A stretch of 38,817 nt of DNA from CAZGVV01 sp964529155 (GCA_964529155.1 CAZGVV010000009.1:1-38817); one strand, 5' to 3'; positions 1 to 8,502 are shown, numbered from the stretch's first letter. Notes: generated by a model from the letters alone, not told the origin. Made by a program: numbers and translations.

Positions 1-87
1 CACTCCCATATTGCTATGAGCGTTCGACTTGCATGTGTTAGGCCTGCCGCCAGCGTTCGTTCTGAGCCAGAATCAAACTCTCAAGTT
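1..87 (-). rRNA. rrs: 16S ribosomal RNA, 5' end only (partial)
   Basis: The reverse complement begins AACTTGAGAGTTTGATTC and runs through the universal 5' 16S segment (TGGCTCAG, ACGCTGGCGGC, ACACATGCAAGTCGA) to the window edge. The AACTTGAGAG start fits alphaproteobacterial 16S genes. The 5' end is set at 87 by analogy with that mature end. Only about 87 nt are present, so the rest of the operon lies outside the window to the left. The segment is too short to place the organism below class level. Confidence 0.96.
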
Positions 88-98
88 ATGATTTTGGC

Positions 99-122
99 GT
101 TTTTGTTTTTGCAAACAAAAAC
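99..122 (-). other. Perfect 10-bp hairpin just upstream of mature 16S end
   Basis: GTTTTTGTTT at 99-108 and AAACAAAAAC at 113-122 are perfect complements around a TTGC loop. The hairpin ends about 11 nt upstream of the mature 16S 5' end, in the transcribed leader. It could be part of leader processing or folding. It lacks a following T tract, so it does not look like a terminator. The function is inferred from position only. Confidence 0.5.
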
Positions 123-379
123 TCAAATTGTGTCCATTTAAGGACGTTTTCGGAAACTCACACAACGTCACCTATATACGCTATAAAGCAATATATAGTG
201 TGAACCTATATTAAATAAGTATCGCTTGTGACATTGTGTTCGTTAAATTTCACACAACGCCACTTGCGCTTAAATGCTCTTCACGTTTTCAAACAACAGG
301 GAAAGAAACTTTCCCGTCCTGCCTGGCCGCTTGGGCCGTTACGGATGATTTTTTTAAACCACCTCGCTGCAGGGGAGGG

Positions 380-410
380 GATATATGGCAAAGAAAGAGG
401 GGGGTGTCAA
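380..410 (-). promoter_or_regulatory. Candidate rrn operon promoter (leftward)
   Basis: On the minus strand a perfect TTGACA lies at 410-405. It is followed about 19 nt later by TATATC (385-380), the best -10 match, with overlapping alternatives one to three bases closer. Downstream is a GC-rich stretch, as in stringently controlled promoters. The position gives a leader of about 290 nt before 16S, a normal length. No clear boxA antitermination motif was seen in the leader. Confidence 0.5.
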
Positions 411-864
411 GCAGGGAAATGAAAAAAATATTATTTATGCGCAGAACCGCAGATTTCCAATGGTTTTTAGCAGTTCTTCGCGTGAGGGGGGCATGGTTGG
501 GAAGGATGATTTAGCGTTCACTCGGTTTGTTGAAAATCTTTGTCTGTGTGAGATGAATATGCCTGTGGTTGGCGTTCTGGCAGGTTTGAGCAGAGACTTA
601 AGGTGGGTGTGCTGCAAAATCAGCGGTTCTTCATGTGTGGTCGGAATGGCGAGTTCAGAAAGCTATGTGTTTTTCATGATATTTAAGGCAAGGCTATAGA
701 AGGGGGCGAAGTGATTGGTGTTTGATGTGGCTGTATTATTAGAGTAATTAAAAAAAGCCATTCCATACGGTTTATTTGTACCGGCTTATTTTTGCAGGGA
801 CATTTATCTCAAATGCCGTCAACACTTAATTAACTTTTAAGACATTGTATTTATTGTATATATT

Positions 865-1353
865 ATGAACGCATTTATACCGAATCGCGCATTGGCGGAA
901 ACTGGCATCGAGCGGCGTATTTCTACGCGTTTGGTGGCGTATTGGGAAAGTATCCGCAAAGGACGGGCGCTGCCTGCTGAGGCGGATTTTGACCCCAAAG
1001 CACTGGCTGATATTTGGGATAATTGTTTTTATGTACAAGTGCTTGGTGAGGTAATGCAAGAATATAAATATCGTCATTTAGGGCCACATCTGGCGGAAGC
1101 TTATTCAAGTGGCCTTGGCGAAAAAGCCCCTGGTGAAAAAGCGGCGCTTATTGCCTTCAGTGGAGCAAAACTGGCCGCCAGCTATGCCCGCGTAATCGCC
1201 AGCCGTAAACCGGTGCTGGAAGAAGATGAATTTACCAATGGCCGTGGCGAGGTGGTAAAATATCGCCAATGCTTGCTTCCACTTGGACATGGGGAAATTG
1301 TAACGGCTATTTTGGGCGGGGTGCGTTTTAAGGCATTTGGAGATAAGAAGTAA
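865..1353 (+). CDS. PAS_5-type PAS domain protein
   Basis: The product is a 162-residue soluble protein. The segment from about residue 20 to 155 resembles the single-PAS-domain proteins (PAS_5, formerly a DUF) that are abundant in Alphaproteobacteria: an N-terminal YWESIRKGRALPAEADFDP motif, then a WDNCFYVQV strand, a Y.HLGPHL segment and a C-terminal ILGGVRF strand. These proteins have no output domain, and their ligands and partners are mostly unknown. The gene starts with ATG in an AT-rich region and stands alone between the rRNA leader and another orphan. Family assignment is from pattern recognition. Confidence 0.75.
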   Translation: MNAFIPNRALAETGIERRISTRLVAYWESIRKGRALPAEADFDPKALADIWDNCFYVQVLGEVMQEYKYRHLGPHLAEAYSSGLGEKAPGEKAALIAFSGAKLAASYARVIASRKPVLEEDEFTNGRGEVVKYRQCLLPLGHGEIVTAILGGVRFKAFGDKK

Positions 1354-1426
1354 CGAAGGTTTATTTGTATTATACATTGTTTCATTATATGAATGTATAC
1401 TTGAATGTCACCATTAGTTGGCGCTT

Positions 1427-1897
1427 ATGATAGACCGTAAAGAGCAGAAATCCTTTATAGACTGGCTTGAAAAGATTCTTTGTGCATGTGAAGAAGTATC
1501 ACTGGATATGCAAATTCGTAACGTGGATAGGCGTAAATTTCCAGGTATTGCTTTGTGTAATGAAGTAAAGGGATATAGGGATATATTGCAACAAAAACTA
1601 CGTGAAGGATTTTGTGTTAAGAACTTTTCGCAACAACAGTTAAGCAAGTTTTTTCAGGCATTGGTTAAAATAGAGGTTGATTTTGCGCAGGTTCTGGAAA
1701 ATTCGAGCCATTATAATAGCGATGCTGTTAGATTGGTCAAATCAGCGGGCGAGCCAATGAAAAACGTGCTGAATCAGCTGCAGAAAAGCATACAATGGGT
1801 CGATAATAAGTGCCCAGTGCCCCCTGATTATATGCCGGATGAAAAAGTTGGCAGCATTTCGCTGCCTGGTTTATCGGCTCCGCGATTATTTCGATAA
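1427..1897 (+). CDS. Hypothetical protein, mostly helical
   Basis: The product is 156 residues if it begins at the ATG MIDRKEQKSF; a TTG nine bases upstream is less likely. I recognise no family. It has no signal peptide or membrane segment. The middle (about 60-130) looks alpha-helical, with spaced Leu, Ile, Lys and Glu, and the tail is Pro-rich (PVPPDYMPDE, SLPGLSAPRLFR). Base use is AT-rich compared with dgt and argS, like the preceding PAS gene. It is convergent with erpA, with only 10 bp between the stops. Confidence 0.6.
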   Translation: MIDRKEQKSFIDWLEKILCACEEVSLDMQIRNVDRRKFPGIALCNEVKGYRDILQQKLREGFCVKNFSQQQLSKFFQALVKIEVDFAQVLENSSHYNSDAVRLVKSAGEPMKNVLNQLQKSIQWVDNKCPVPPDYMPDEKVGSISLPGLSAPRLFR

Positions 1898-1907
1898 TAA
1901 CGTAAAT

Positions 1908-2261
1908 TTACATTGTTACTGAAAATGAATTTCCGCACCCGCAATTTGCCGTTGCGTTCGGATTCTTAATGGCAAAACCGGCGCTCATGAGGTCTTGTTC
2001 ATAATCCAGGATGCTATTTTTCAGCAGCTCCAGGGAGGCGCTGTCAATGGCGACGCGTGCAGTTCCAGATTCAATGAGGTGGTCATCTTCCGCCAAAGGC
2101 GGAGGAGAAAACTCAAAGTGATATTGGAAGCCACTGCACCCGCCACCGTCTACGCGAACGCGAAACACGGCGCCTGCAGGCTCGTCGCTGAGCAAGTGGG
2201 CGATGCGGGCAATAGCTGCCGGGGTGAGGGTGAAGGGCGTTTGTAGGTTGCTTGATTCCAT
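1908..2261 (-). CDS. erpA: Iron-sulfur cluster insertion protein, A-type carrier (ErpA/IscA family)
   Basis: This is a 117-residue A-type Fe-S carrier that delivers clusters to apo-enzymes. The three conserved Cys are present: Cys42 in GGGCSGFQY and Cys107/Cys109 in NCGCGNSF. Between them is the usual fold with IDSASLELL. Placement beside dgt and argS is common in Alphaproteobacteria. A start at 2285 (MNKHYIRTMESS) is possible. I prefer the ATG at 2261 because a -10-like TATATT sits six bases upstream, fitting a leaderless mRNA, and no Shine-Dalgarno is visible at either start. ErpA rather than IscA is inferred from context. Confidence 0.88.
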   Translation of the reverse strand: MESSNLQTPFTLTPAAIARIAHLLSDEPAGAVFRVRVDGGGCSGFQYHFEFSPPPLAEDDHLIESGTARVAIDSASLELLKNSILDYEQDLMSAGFAIKNPNATANCGCGNSFSVTM

Positions 2262-2267
2262 AGTTCT

Positions 2268-2295
2268 AATATAGTGCTTATTCATTTTTTTGCAA
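2268..2295 (-). promoter_or_regulatory. Candidate leaderless promoter of erpA
   Basis: On the minus strand TTGCAA (2295-2290, four of six bases matching TTGACA) is separated by 16 nt from TATATT (2273-2268). The expected transcription start falls at the A of the ATG at 2261. The element occupies the 40-bp gap to the divergent dgt start at 2302, so the two genes must share or overlap control sequences. No mapped transcript supports it. Confidence 0.35.
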
Positions 2296-2301
2296 AGTTT
2301 T

Positions 2302-3495
2302 ATGGATTTATCTCCTTACGCTTGTCACCCAGACGCCAGCCATGGCCGTTTTTACGCCGAAGAAGAACCGGTAGGCCGCACCTGTTTTCAGCGCGACCGC
2401 GACCGAATTGTGCACAGCGCCGCGTTCCGGCGGTTGGAGTATAAAACGCAAGTGTTTGTGAACCATGAAGGCGATCATTATCGTACGCGGCTGACCCATA
2501 GCCTGGAAGTGGCGCAAATCGCCCGCTCTCTGGCGCGGTCGTTACGGTTAAATGAGGATTTGGCGGAGGCGCTGGCGCTGGCGCATGATTTGGGCCACAC
2601 ACCGTTCGGGCACGCCGGAGAAGACGGCTTGGCCGACGCCATGCGCGAGTTTGGCGGGTTTGACCACAATGCCCAGACGCTTCGGATTATCACCAAGCTG
2701 GAACACCGCTATGCGGCATTTGATGGGTTGAATTTGACGTGGGAAACGTTGGAGGGCATTGCCAAGCATAATGGGCCGATAATGCGTGATGAGCGGAGCG
2801 TGAAGCGTGATGAACGTGCAAAGCCATCACTCATCACCCATCACCCATCACTCCCGCGTGCATTGGCAGAATATAATGCGCTGCATGACCTGGAATTAGG
2901 AACCTATGCAAGCCTGGAGGCGCAGGTGGCAGCGCTTTCAGATGATATTGCTTACCATAACCATGACATTGATGACGGGCTGCGCGCGGGATTGTTTACG
3001 GTGGAGGATTTACAGGATGTGCCGCAGGTCTATGCAGTGTTTCAGGAGGTGCGGGCGTTGTGGCCGGATCTGGCGCAGTCGCGGTTAATTCATGAGGCGG
3101 TGCGGCGGCTGATTAACCGAATGTGTGCGGATTTGCTGCGCTCTACGCAGGCGGCATTAACCCAAAGCGGAGTGAAATCGGTGGAAGAGGTGCGGGCGTA
3201 TGGCGCGCCGCTGGTAGAGTTTTCGCAAGAAATGCAAGCACTGAATCTGCAATTAAAGGCGTTTTTAATGCGCCGGATGTATCGGCATTATAAAGTAAAC
3301 CGGATGTCGGCCAAGGCGCGGCGAGTGTTGAAAGAGCTGTTTGCTTTCTTTCACGCCGAGCCGGATTGCTTACCGACCGAATGGCGCGCCATGGCCGAAG
3401 GCCTCGATGAGCGCGGGCAAGCGGCGGTGGTGTGTGACTATATCGCCGGGATGACCGACCGGTATGCCTTGGAGCAGCATGAGCAGTTGGTTTAA
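2302..3495 (+). CDS. dgt: dGTPase-like deoxynucleoside triphosphate triphosphohydrolase (HD domain)
   Basis: The product is 397 residues and belongs to the HD-domain dNTP triphosphohydrolases, which cleave dNTPs to deoxynucleosides and triphosphate. Metal-binding residues are visible: His66 in RTRLTHSLEV and His95-Asp96 in LALAHDLGHTPFGHAGE. A later SDDIAYHNHDIDDGLRAGL supplies the final Asp. The ATG at 2302 is preferred to an in-frame TTG at 2290. Residues about 161-185 are a low-complexity insert coded by palindromic GTGATGAG/CTCATCAC repeats, described separately. The stop overlaps the convergent orphan gene by four bases. Confidence 0.93.
   Translation: MDLSPYACHPDASHGRFYAEEEPVGRTCFQRDRDRIVHSAAFRRLEYKTQVFVNHEGDHYRTRLTHSLEVAQIARSLARSLRLNEDLAEALALAHDLGHTPFGHAGEDGLADAMREFGGFDHNAQTLRIITKLEHRYAAFDGLNLTWETLEGIAKHNGPIMRDERSVKRDERAKPSLITHHPSLPRALAEYNALHDLELGTYASLEAQVAALSDDIAYHNHDIDDGLRAGLFTVEDLQDVPQVYAVFQEVRALWPDLAQSRLIHEAVRRLINRMCADLLRSTQAALTQSGVKSVEEVRAYGAPLVEFSQEMQALNLQLKAFLMRRMYRHYKVNRMSAKARRVLKELFAFFHAEPDCLPTEWRAMAEGLDERGQAAVVCDYIAGMTDRYALEQHEQLV
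2784..2856 (+). repeat. In-frame palindromic/tandem repeat insert within dgt
   Basis: GTGATGAG at 2786-2793 is the exact reverse complement of CTCATCAC at 2830-2837. A second GCGTGATGA lies at 2805-2813, and the right arm holds about four heptamers of the form ATCACYC (2826-2853). The arms are flanked by ATGC near 2782 and GCAT near 2860. The reading frame stays open through it and yields a charged then His/Pro/Ser-rich stretch in a region that is variable in this enzyme family. It looks like a small dispersed palindromic element tolerated in frame. Confidence 0.55.
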
Positions 3496-3824
3496 TATCC
3501 AAGTGAGAATTGAGGTTTTTTAGGGAATGTTTCTTTATAACTCTCCAAAATATCTCTGCTCGCTAAGTTACTAAGACGCAGGCTTTGGCTTAATGCCAAT
3601 TCAGTTTGCATAGCCGCAGATCTATATAGGTCACGATCTTCCCTGGGCTTTCTATTCTTTTCAGCAAAATTAGTGCGTTCCTCATCTTCTTGGCATTCTG
3701 CATATCTTAATAATGCAAGGGCTAATCCTGCCGCTTTGCAATGGGGGGTAACTTCGGTGCCAGGCGGTATGCTTTTATTAAAAGCGGCTTGTGATTTTTC
3801 AATAAATTTGTTGAGTTCAATCAT
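3492..3824 (-). CDS. Hypothetical small protein
   Basis: The product is 110 residues with no family I recognise. The ATG at 3824 has a good Shine-Dalgarno (GAGGG about six bases upstream), which supports a real gene. The sequence is mixed-charge, with an internal Lys/Arg/Glu-rich stretch (EDEERTNFAEKNRKPREDRDLYR) and no signal peptide or membrane segment. It is convergent with dgt, overlapping by four bases, and divergent from argS with about 100 bp between starts. It interrupts an otherwise standard dgt-argS order, so it may be a later arrival. Confidence 0.6.
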   Translation of the reverse strand: MIELNKFIEKSQAAFNKSIPPGTEVTPHCKAAGLALALLRYAECQEDEERTNFAEKNRKPREDRDLYRSAAMQTELALSQSLRLSNLASRDILESYKETFPKKPQFSLGY

Positions 3825-3928
3825 ACTATTCCCTCATCAGAAATTGATATCATCCTCATTTACTGTTACTACAAAATGGTAACAGGTTCCATGCACAAAA
3901 AGTAAAATCAGAGTTGACGGTGTAAATA

Positions 3929-5686
3929 ATGAATATATACAGTAATATAGAGTTAAAAATTAAAGCAATAGTGGAATCGCTTGCGGCCGCCGGCACATTT
4001 CCTTCGGCGGTTGAGACTGCCCGTATTGAGGCCACATCCCCTAAAGACTCAGGTCATGGCGATATTGCCACGAATGCGGCCATGGTGCTGGCGGCGCAGC
4101 TTAAAGCGAAGCCTCAGGAATTGGCTGCTATCTTATTGGATAAAATAGCATTAATGCCGGAGGTGTTGTCCGCTAATATCGCCGGTGCGGGATTCATCAA
4201 CATCACACTGAAGCCTGAAATGTGGCAAGCGCTTATTCCTGCCATTTTGGAGGAAGGCCGGGATTATGGCAATTCCACTATGGGTAATGGGATTAAGGTA
4301 AACGTGGAATATGTCTCCGCCAACCCGACTGGTCCGATGCATGTGGGGCATGGCCGCGGCGCGGTAATTGGTGATGCGTTGGCGACGTTGTTGCTCAAGG
4401 CGGGATACTCGGTAACAAAAGAATATTATATTAATGATAATGGCGGCCAGATTGACAAGCTCGCCGAGACGGGTTTTTTGCGGTACCGCGAAGCGCTGGG
4501 CGAACCTATTGGCGAGATACCGGAGGGGTTATATCCCGGGGAATATATGAAAGCCGTGGGCGAAGGCCTGGCACATGCACATGGCCGGGCATTGATGAAT
4601 ATGCAGCGCGAACAATGGCTGCCGATTGTCCGTCAGTTCGCGGTGGACGTCAATATGGCGACCATCAAGGAAGATTTGGCGGCGCTGGGTATTCAGCATG
4701 AAATGTTTTCCTCCGAGCGGGCGATTGTGGAGGCGGGGCTGGTGCAGCAGGCGCTGGACGCGCTGGATAAGCAGGGATTGATTTATGTCGGCACGCTTGA
4801 GCCGCCCAAAGGCAAAGCACCAGAGGATTGGGAGCCACGGCCGCAGACCTTATTTCGTTCAACGCAATTTGGCGATGATGCGGACCGGCCTGTGAAAAAA
4901 TCCGATGGCAGCTGGACCTATTTCGCGCCGGATATTGCCTATCATTGGGACAAGATTCGCCGTGGGCATACGCGCTTGATTAATGTTCTGGGGGCAGATC
5001 ACGGCGGTTATGCCAAGCGGATTCAGGCGGCCGTGACGGCGCTTTCTGGTGGGAAGGCGGTGTGTGAAGTGAAACTGTGCCAGCTGGTAAAATTTATGCG
5101 CGGCGGTGAGCCGATGAAAATGTCGAAGCGCGCAGGAACCTTTGTTACGGTGCGTGAAGTGGTGGATGAGGTAGGGCGTGATGTATTCCGTTTTATCATG
5201 CTCACACGCAAAAACGACCAGCCGCTGGATTTTGATTTCGCCAAAGTCATGGAGCAAAGCAAAGATAACCCGGTCTTTTATGTGCAATACGCCCATGCAC
5301 GGGTAAAGTCCGTATTGCGGCTGGCGGCGGCGGATATGCCGGAGGCGGTGGCGCTGGCACAAAAACCAAGTGCAAAACTGCTGGCATTATTAACCGCACC
5401 GGAGGAGCTTGCCTTGATTAAGGTGATGGCGTTATGGCCGCGCCTGGTTGAGCAGGCGGCGCGTGCCGGTGAGGCGCACCGCGTGGCATTTTATTTGCAG
5501 GAACTGGCGGCGGCGTTTCATGGATTATGGAATCGGGGTAACGAACAGAATACGCTTCGCTTTATCCAAAAAGATGCTATAGAATTGACAGCAGCGCGGT
5601 TAGCGTTGATACATGCATTAACCGCCGTCATCGCCTCCGGGTTGATGGTGCTTGGAGTGGAACCTGTAGAGGAATTACGCGCATGA
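3929..5686 (+). CDS. argS: Arginyl-tRNA synthetase
   Basis: This class I synthetase of 585 residues charges tRNA-Arg. The N-terminal additional domain covers about residues 1-110. The HIGH-type motif HVGHGRG is at 138-144 after YVSANPTGPM, and the KMSKR motif follows MRGGEPM near residue 396. A C-terminal DALR anticodon-binding domain begins near 455 (FYVQYAHARVKSVL). Length and motif order are normal. It heads a rightward run whose next gene overlaps it by four bases (ATGA), so at least the SPOR gene is probably co-transcribed. Confidence 0.97.
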   Translation: MNIYSNIELKIKAIVESLAAAGTFPSAVETARIEATSPKDSGHGDIATNAAMVLAAQLKAKPQELAAILLDKIALMPEVLSANIAGAGFINITLKPEMWQALIPAILEEGRDYGNSTMGNGIKVNVEYVSANPTGPMHVGHGRGAVIGDALATLLLKAGYSVTKEYYINDNGGQIDKLAETGFLRYREALGEPIGEIPEGLYPGEYMKAVGEGLAHAHGRALMNMQREQWLPIVRQFAVDVNMATIKEDLAALGIQHEMFSSERAIVEAGLVQQALDALDKQGLIYVGTLEPPKGKAPEDWEPRPQTLFRSTQFGDDADRPVKKSDGSWTYFAPDIAYHWDKIRRGHTRLINVLGADHGGYAKRIQAAVTALSGGKAVCEVKLCQLVKFMRGGEPMKMSKRAGTFVTVREVVDEVGRDVFRFIMLTRKNDQPLDFDFAKVMEQSKDNPVFYVQYAHARVKSVLRLAAADMPEAVALAQKPSAKLLALLTAPEELALIKVMALWPRLVEQAARAGEAHRVAFYLQELAAAFHGLWNRGNEQNTLRFIQKDAIELTAARLALIHALTAVIASGLMVLGVEPVEELRA

Positions 5687-6795
5687 ACGAGAATCCTTTT
5701 GACGACGAAGACGGTGGCTTGTTACCTGAGTTGGAAGAGCACAGGCGCGTACTACCCCGCTGGGCTTCGAGCGGCGTGGTGGCCATGGCATTTGTCGGAT
5801 TTGTCGGCCTTGCCTGGTATGCGTATCACGCCAGCGCTCCGAAGATGATTGAAGGCGACGTGCTGCTCGTAGAAGCAGACAAAACCCCGATGAAAGTAAA
5901 GCCGCTGGATCCAGGCGGCATGCAATTCCCTAATCAGGACAAAACCGTATTCAGCGCCCTTTCTGGCGAGACTGATAAGGCGGTGGAGCGTGTAGTTCCC
6001 ATGACCGAAGAGCCGGTGAAGCGCGGTGAAGTGAATGCTAACTGGGTGCATGAAAAATTGCGTCAGGCGGAAGCCAATGCCGCAACGACGGATGCTAAGG
6101 AAGCCATTGTTGCAACTAATAACGCAAAGCTGATTCCGTCTGCCGGTGGTGAAGTGTTGCCTGCACCGGCTAACGTGAACGCAGCGAACACTACTTCTCC
6201 CACTACAATTACTTCGCAAGATGCGCCTGTAACAGCGTCTGCTCCGGCTACGGCATCTGTTCCGGCGGCGAATGCTGCACCTGCCGTGTTGCCCTCTGTG
6301 GAATCAGTGAATGTGCCAACAGTGCCTGTTGCAACGACTTCCAGTGCGGCGCCTGTGGAATTGAAGCCTGCAAATAAAGAAGTGCATAAAGAGGTAGTGA
6401 AAGAAGCGGCCAAGCAAGCTGAAGCACCTGCAGCTAAAACTGTGAGTGAAGCAGTAAAAACAACGGCGAAAACGACGGCAAAGGAAAAGCCTTCTAAGCA
6501 AAAATCAGTGGTGCTCACACAACCGAAAACCAAAAAAGGTTCATCTGCTCCTGCAGCTTCGGGTGGGGCGTCCATTCAGTTGGGGGCATATAAAACGGAT
6601 GAGGAAGCGAAAGCTTCATGGAAGCATATCAGCACAGCGCATGCGGCATTATTGTCCGGGTTGACACCTTCCGTGCAGCGCGCTGCCGTGCCAGGTAAGG
6701 GAGTGTTTTATCGCCTGCGCGTAGCGGTGAAGGATGCTAAAGCTACCTGCGATAAGCTCACGGCCGAACATCAAGCCTGCATTGTGACGAAGTAA
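5683..6795 (+). CDS. SPOR domain protein, single-pass inner membrane
   Basis: The product is 370 residues. A short cytoplasmic N-terminus is followed by one membrane helix at about 33-52 (VVAMAFVGFVGLAWYAYHA). A long Ala/Pro/Thr/Lys-rich periplasmic linker spans about 110-290. A C-terminal SPOR domain begins at SIQLGAYKTDEEAKASW and ends with a Cys-containing tail. SPOR domains bind glycan strands lacking stem peptides, typically at division sites. The position between argS and nagZ is standard in Alphaproteobacteria and points to cell-wall work. The start codon overlaps the argS stop. Confidence 0.88.
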   Translation: MNENPFDDEDGGLLPELEEHRRVLPRWASSGVVAMAFVGFVGLAWYAYHASAPKMIEGDVLLVEADKTPMKVKPLDPGGMQFPNQDKTVFSALSGETDKAVERVVPMTEEPVKRGEVNANWVHEKLRQAEANAATTDAKEAIVATNNAKLIPSAGGEVLPAPANVNAANTTSPTTITSQDAPVTASAPATASVPAANAAPAVLPSVESVNVPTVPVATTSSAAPVELKPANKEVHKEVVKEAAKQAEAPAAKTVSEAVKTTAKTTAKEKPSKQKSVVLTQPKTKKGSSAPAASGGASIQLGAYKTDEEAKASWKHISTAHAALLSGLTPSVQRAAVPGKGVFYRLRVAVKDAKATCDKLTAEHQACIVTK

Positions 6796-6799
6796 GCCT

Positions 6800-7828
6800 G
6801 TGACGAATCCGCGTGCGATTATTTTGGATTGTGAAGGGGCTAAGCTTTCGGCAGATGAACGCCGTTTTTTTGCGGAAGTAAATCCATATGGCTATATTTT
6901 GTTTGGCCGCAATTGCGTTGATCCTGCCCAGATAAAGGCATTAACGGCGGAATTGAAAGCCATTTCAGGCCGCGATGATGTGCCGATTCTGATTGATCAG
7001 GAAGGTGGTCGTGTGGCGCGATTGCGTCCTCCGCATTGGCGAGCCAGTTACCCGGCAGCGCAATTAGCGGCACTGGGCGAGAACGCGCACGCCGCGGTGC
7101 GATTAAACGCGCGGTTGATTGCTGAGGAACTGCGCGATCTGGGTATTAACGTGGATTGCGCGCCAGTGGCCGACCTGCCAGTGCCGGGCGCACATGATAT
7201 TATCGGGGATCGGGCATATGGTGCCACCCCCCAACAGGTTATCGAATTCGCTGCTGAAATGGCGGCCGGTCTTTTGGAGCGCGGCGTAATTCCTGTGGTC
7301 AAACACATTCCCGGCCATGGCCGCGCCCAAGCTGACAGTCATCATGCATTACCGGTGGTGGATGCGTCACTTGAAACACTGCGTGCAACAGATTTTGCGC
7401 CATTTCGTGCCTTGACGCATATTCCCATGGCGATGACAGCGCATGTACTCTACACCGCGCTTGACGCGGAGCGTCCGGCCACGCTTTCGCCAGCCGTAAT
7501 TACCGAGATTCGTGATGAGATTGACTATGACGGTTTATTGATGTCCGATGACCTCACCATGAAAGCGTTAAGCGGTACGATTGAAAGCCGTATCACCGGC
7601 GCATTGCAGGCGGGGTGTGATGTCGTATTGTATTGCAACGGCATCACCACGCTCACATTGGAAGAAAAGCGCGCGGCGCTCGACGTGACGCCGCCTATGA
7701 CCAAATCTGCATATACTCGCCATGTGCGGGCGTTTGCCGCAGCGCGGGAAGCGTTTTTAGCGGCGCCTCCACTGGATGTGGCGGCGACAGAAGCACATTT
7801 GACGGCGTTTATTCGCCGCGCGGCGTGA
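6800..7828 (+). CDS. nagZ: Beta-N-acetylhexosaminidase, glycoside hydrolase family 3
   Basis: The product is 342 residues, normal for cytoplasmic NagZ, which removes GlcNAc from anhydro-muropeptides in cell-wall recycling. Visible motifs are LIDQEGGRVARLRPP, GDRAYG, the catalytic-loop signature KHIPGHGRAQADSHH, and LLMSDDLTMKAL with the nucleophile Asp. The start is GTG at 6800, four bases after the SPOR gene stop. Its stop overlaps the GTG start of the M50 protease gene (GTGA), so the genes are translationally linked. Confidence 0.94.
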   Translation: MTNPRAIILDCEGAKLSADERRFFAEVNPYGYILFGRNCVDPAQIKALTAELKAISGRDDVPILIDQEGGRVARLRPPHWRASYPAAQLAALGENAHAAVRLNARLIAEELRDLGINVDCAPVADLPVPGAHDIIGDRAYGATPQQVIEFAAEMAAGLLERGVIPVVKHIPGHGRAQADSHHALPVVDASLETLRATDFAPFRALTHIPMAMTAHVLYTALDAERPATLSPAVITEIRDEIDYDGLLMSDDLTMKALSGTIESRITGALQAGCDVVLYCNGITTLTLEEKRAALDVTPPMTKSAYTRHVRAFAAAREAFLAAPPLDVAATEAHLTAFIRRAA

Positions 7829-8492
7829 GTATTTACCACACGTTATATGACAGTTCGGCATGGGTATTGCCGGTATTGCTGGCCATTACCTTGCATGAAG
7901 CCGCCCATGGCTTTGCCGCCTGGCTATTTGGTGACGATACCGCCAAGCGTGCGGGCCGGTTGAGTTTGAATCCCATTAAACATATTGATCGTTTTGGTAC
8001 GGTGGTGTTGCCAGGGCTGTTGTTTTTGCTGCATTCCCCGGTTTTATTTGGTTACGCCAAACCGGTGCCGGTGCATTTTAAAGCCTTGCGGCCTGAGCGG
8101 GTGGGTATGCTGCTGGTTGCCGCAGCCGGGCCGGGAATGAATATTGCGCTGGCCATTGCTTCTGCATTGCTTATGCATATAAATACATTGCATTGGGTGG
8201 GCCTGGTGCTTGAGCGCATGATTGTGCTGAATGTAGTGATCGCCCTATTCAATATGATCCCCATCTTGCCGCTGGACGGTGGACGGATGGTGGCGGCATT
8301 GCTGCCAAAGCGGTTATTTTCCCTCTTCCAGCGTACTGAAAGCTATGGCATGGTAGTGCTGTTCGCATTATTGTTGGTGTTGCCTATGCTGGGCGTGGAT
8401 GTGATCCAACAGGGTATCGGGAAGGCAGCGCAGGTGGTAGTGAACGAGATTCAAGACATAACCGGTAACGCGATTACCGATGATTTGGAATA
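7825..8492 (+). CDS. Site-2 protease family protein, M50 metallopeptidase
   Basis: The product is about 222 residues from a GTG start overlapping the nagZ stop. It is a short integral membrane protease: the zinc motif HEAAH is at about 24-28 in the first helix, and the matching PLDGG motif is at about 150 in NMIPILPLDGGRMVAALL. There is no PDZ domain, so this is the small M50 type and not RseP. The final codon reads TAN at 8491-8493, where the N run begins, so the end is probably a TAA or TAG stop. It occupies the place where scpA-scpB normally follow nagZ. Confidence 0.88.
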
Positions 8493-8502
8493 NNNNNNNN
8501 NN
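8493..8502. other. Assembly gap of ten Ns between M50 protease and tatA
   Basis: Ten Ns, the same number as in the other two gaps, suggest a fixed spacer of unknown true size. The left flank ends inside a probable stop codon. The right flank starts with AGGAGATT, a Shine-Dalgarno for tatA. The true distance could be a few bases or more than a kilobase. Confidence 0.9.

Larger units (their letters stand above)
88..864. other. rRNA leader and gene-free upstream region
   Basis: This 777-bp stretch holds the 16S leader, a hairpin and a promoter candidate, described in their own entries. The few short open frames here have no convincing start context or protein-like composition, so I call no gene. 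A 13-bp motif CACACAACGYCAC occurs twice, at 159-171 and 251-263, inside the leader. An imperfect CTATATA/TATATAG inverted repeat lies near 172-197. The part from about 411 to 864 upstream of the PAS gene shows nothing else I can name. Confidence 0.6.

Noticed and set aside
228..699. Overlapping open frames of 64-104 codons in the rRNA leader region
   Set aside because: They overlap each other and the rrn promoter and leader, lack a convincing ribosome binding site, and have erratic composition. No protein-like domain is visible.
2826..2856. Short CATCAC-type repeats in dgt considered as a CRISPR-like array
   Set aside because: Units are only seven bases, contiguous without spacers, and lie inside an open reading frame.
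6063..6575. A 170-codon open frame on the minus strand, Ala/Val/Thr-rich
   Set aside because: It is the antisense shadow of the Ala/Pro/Thr-rich linker of the SPOR protein, whose repetitive codons keep several frames open.
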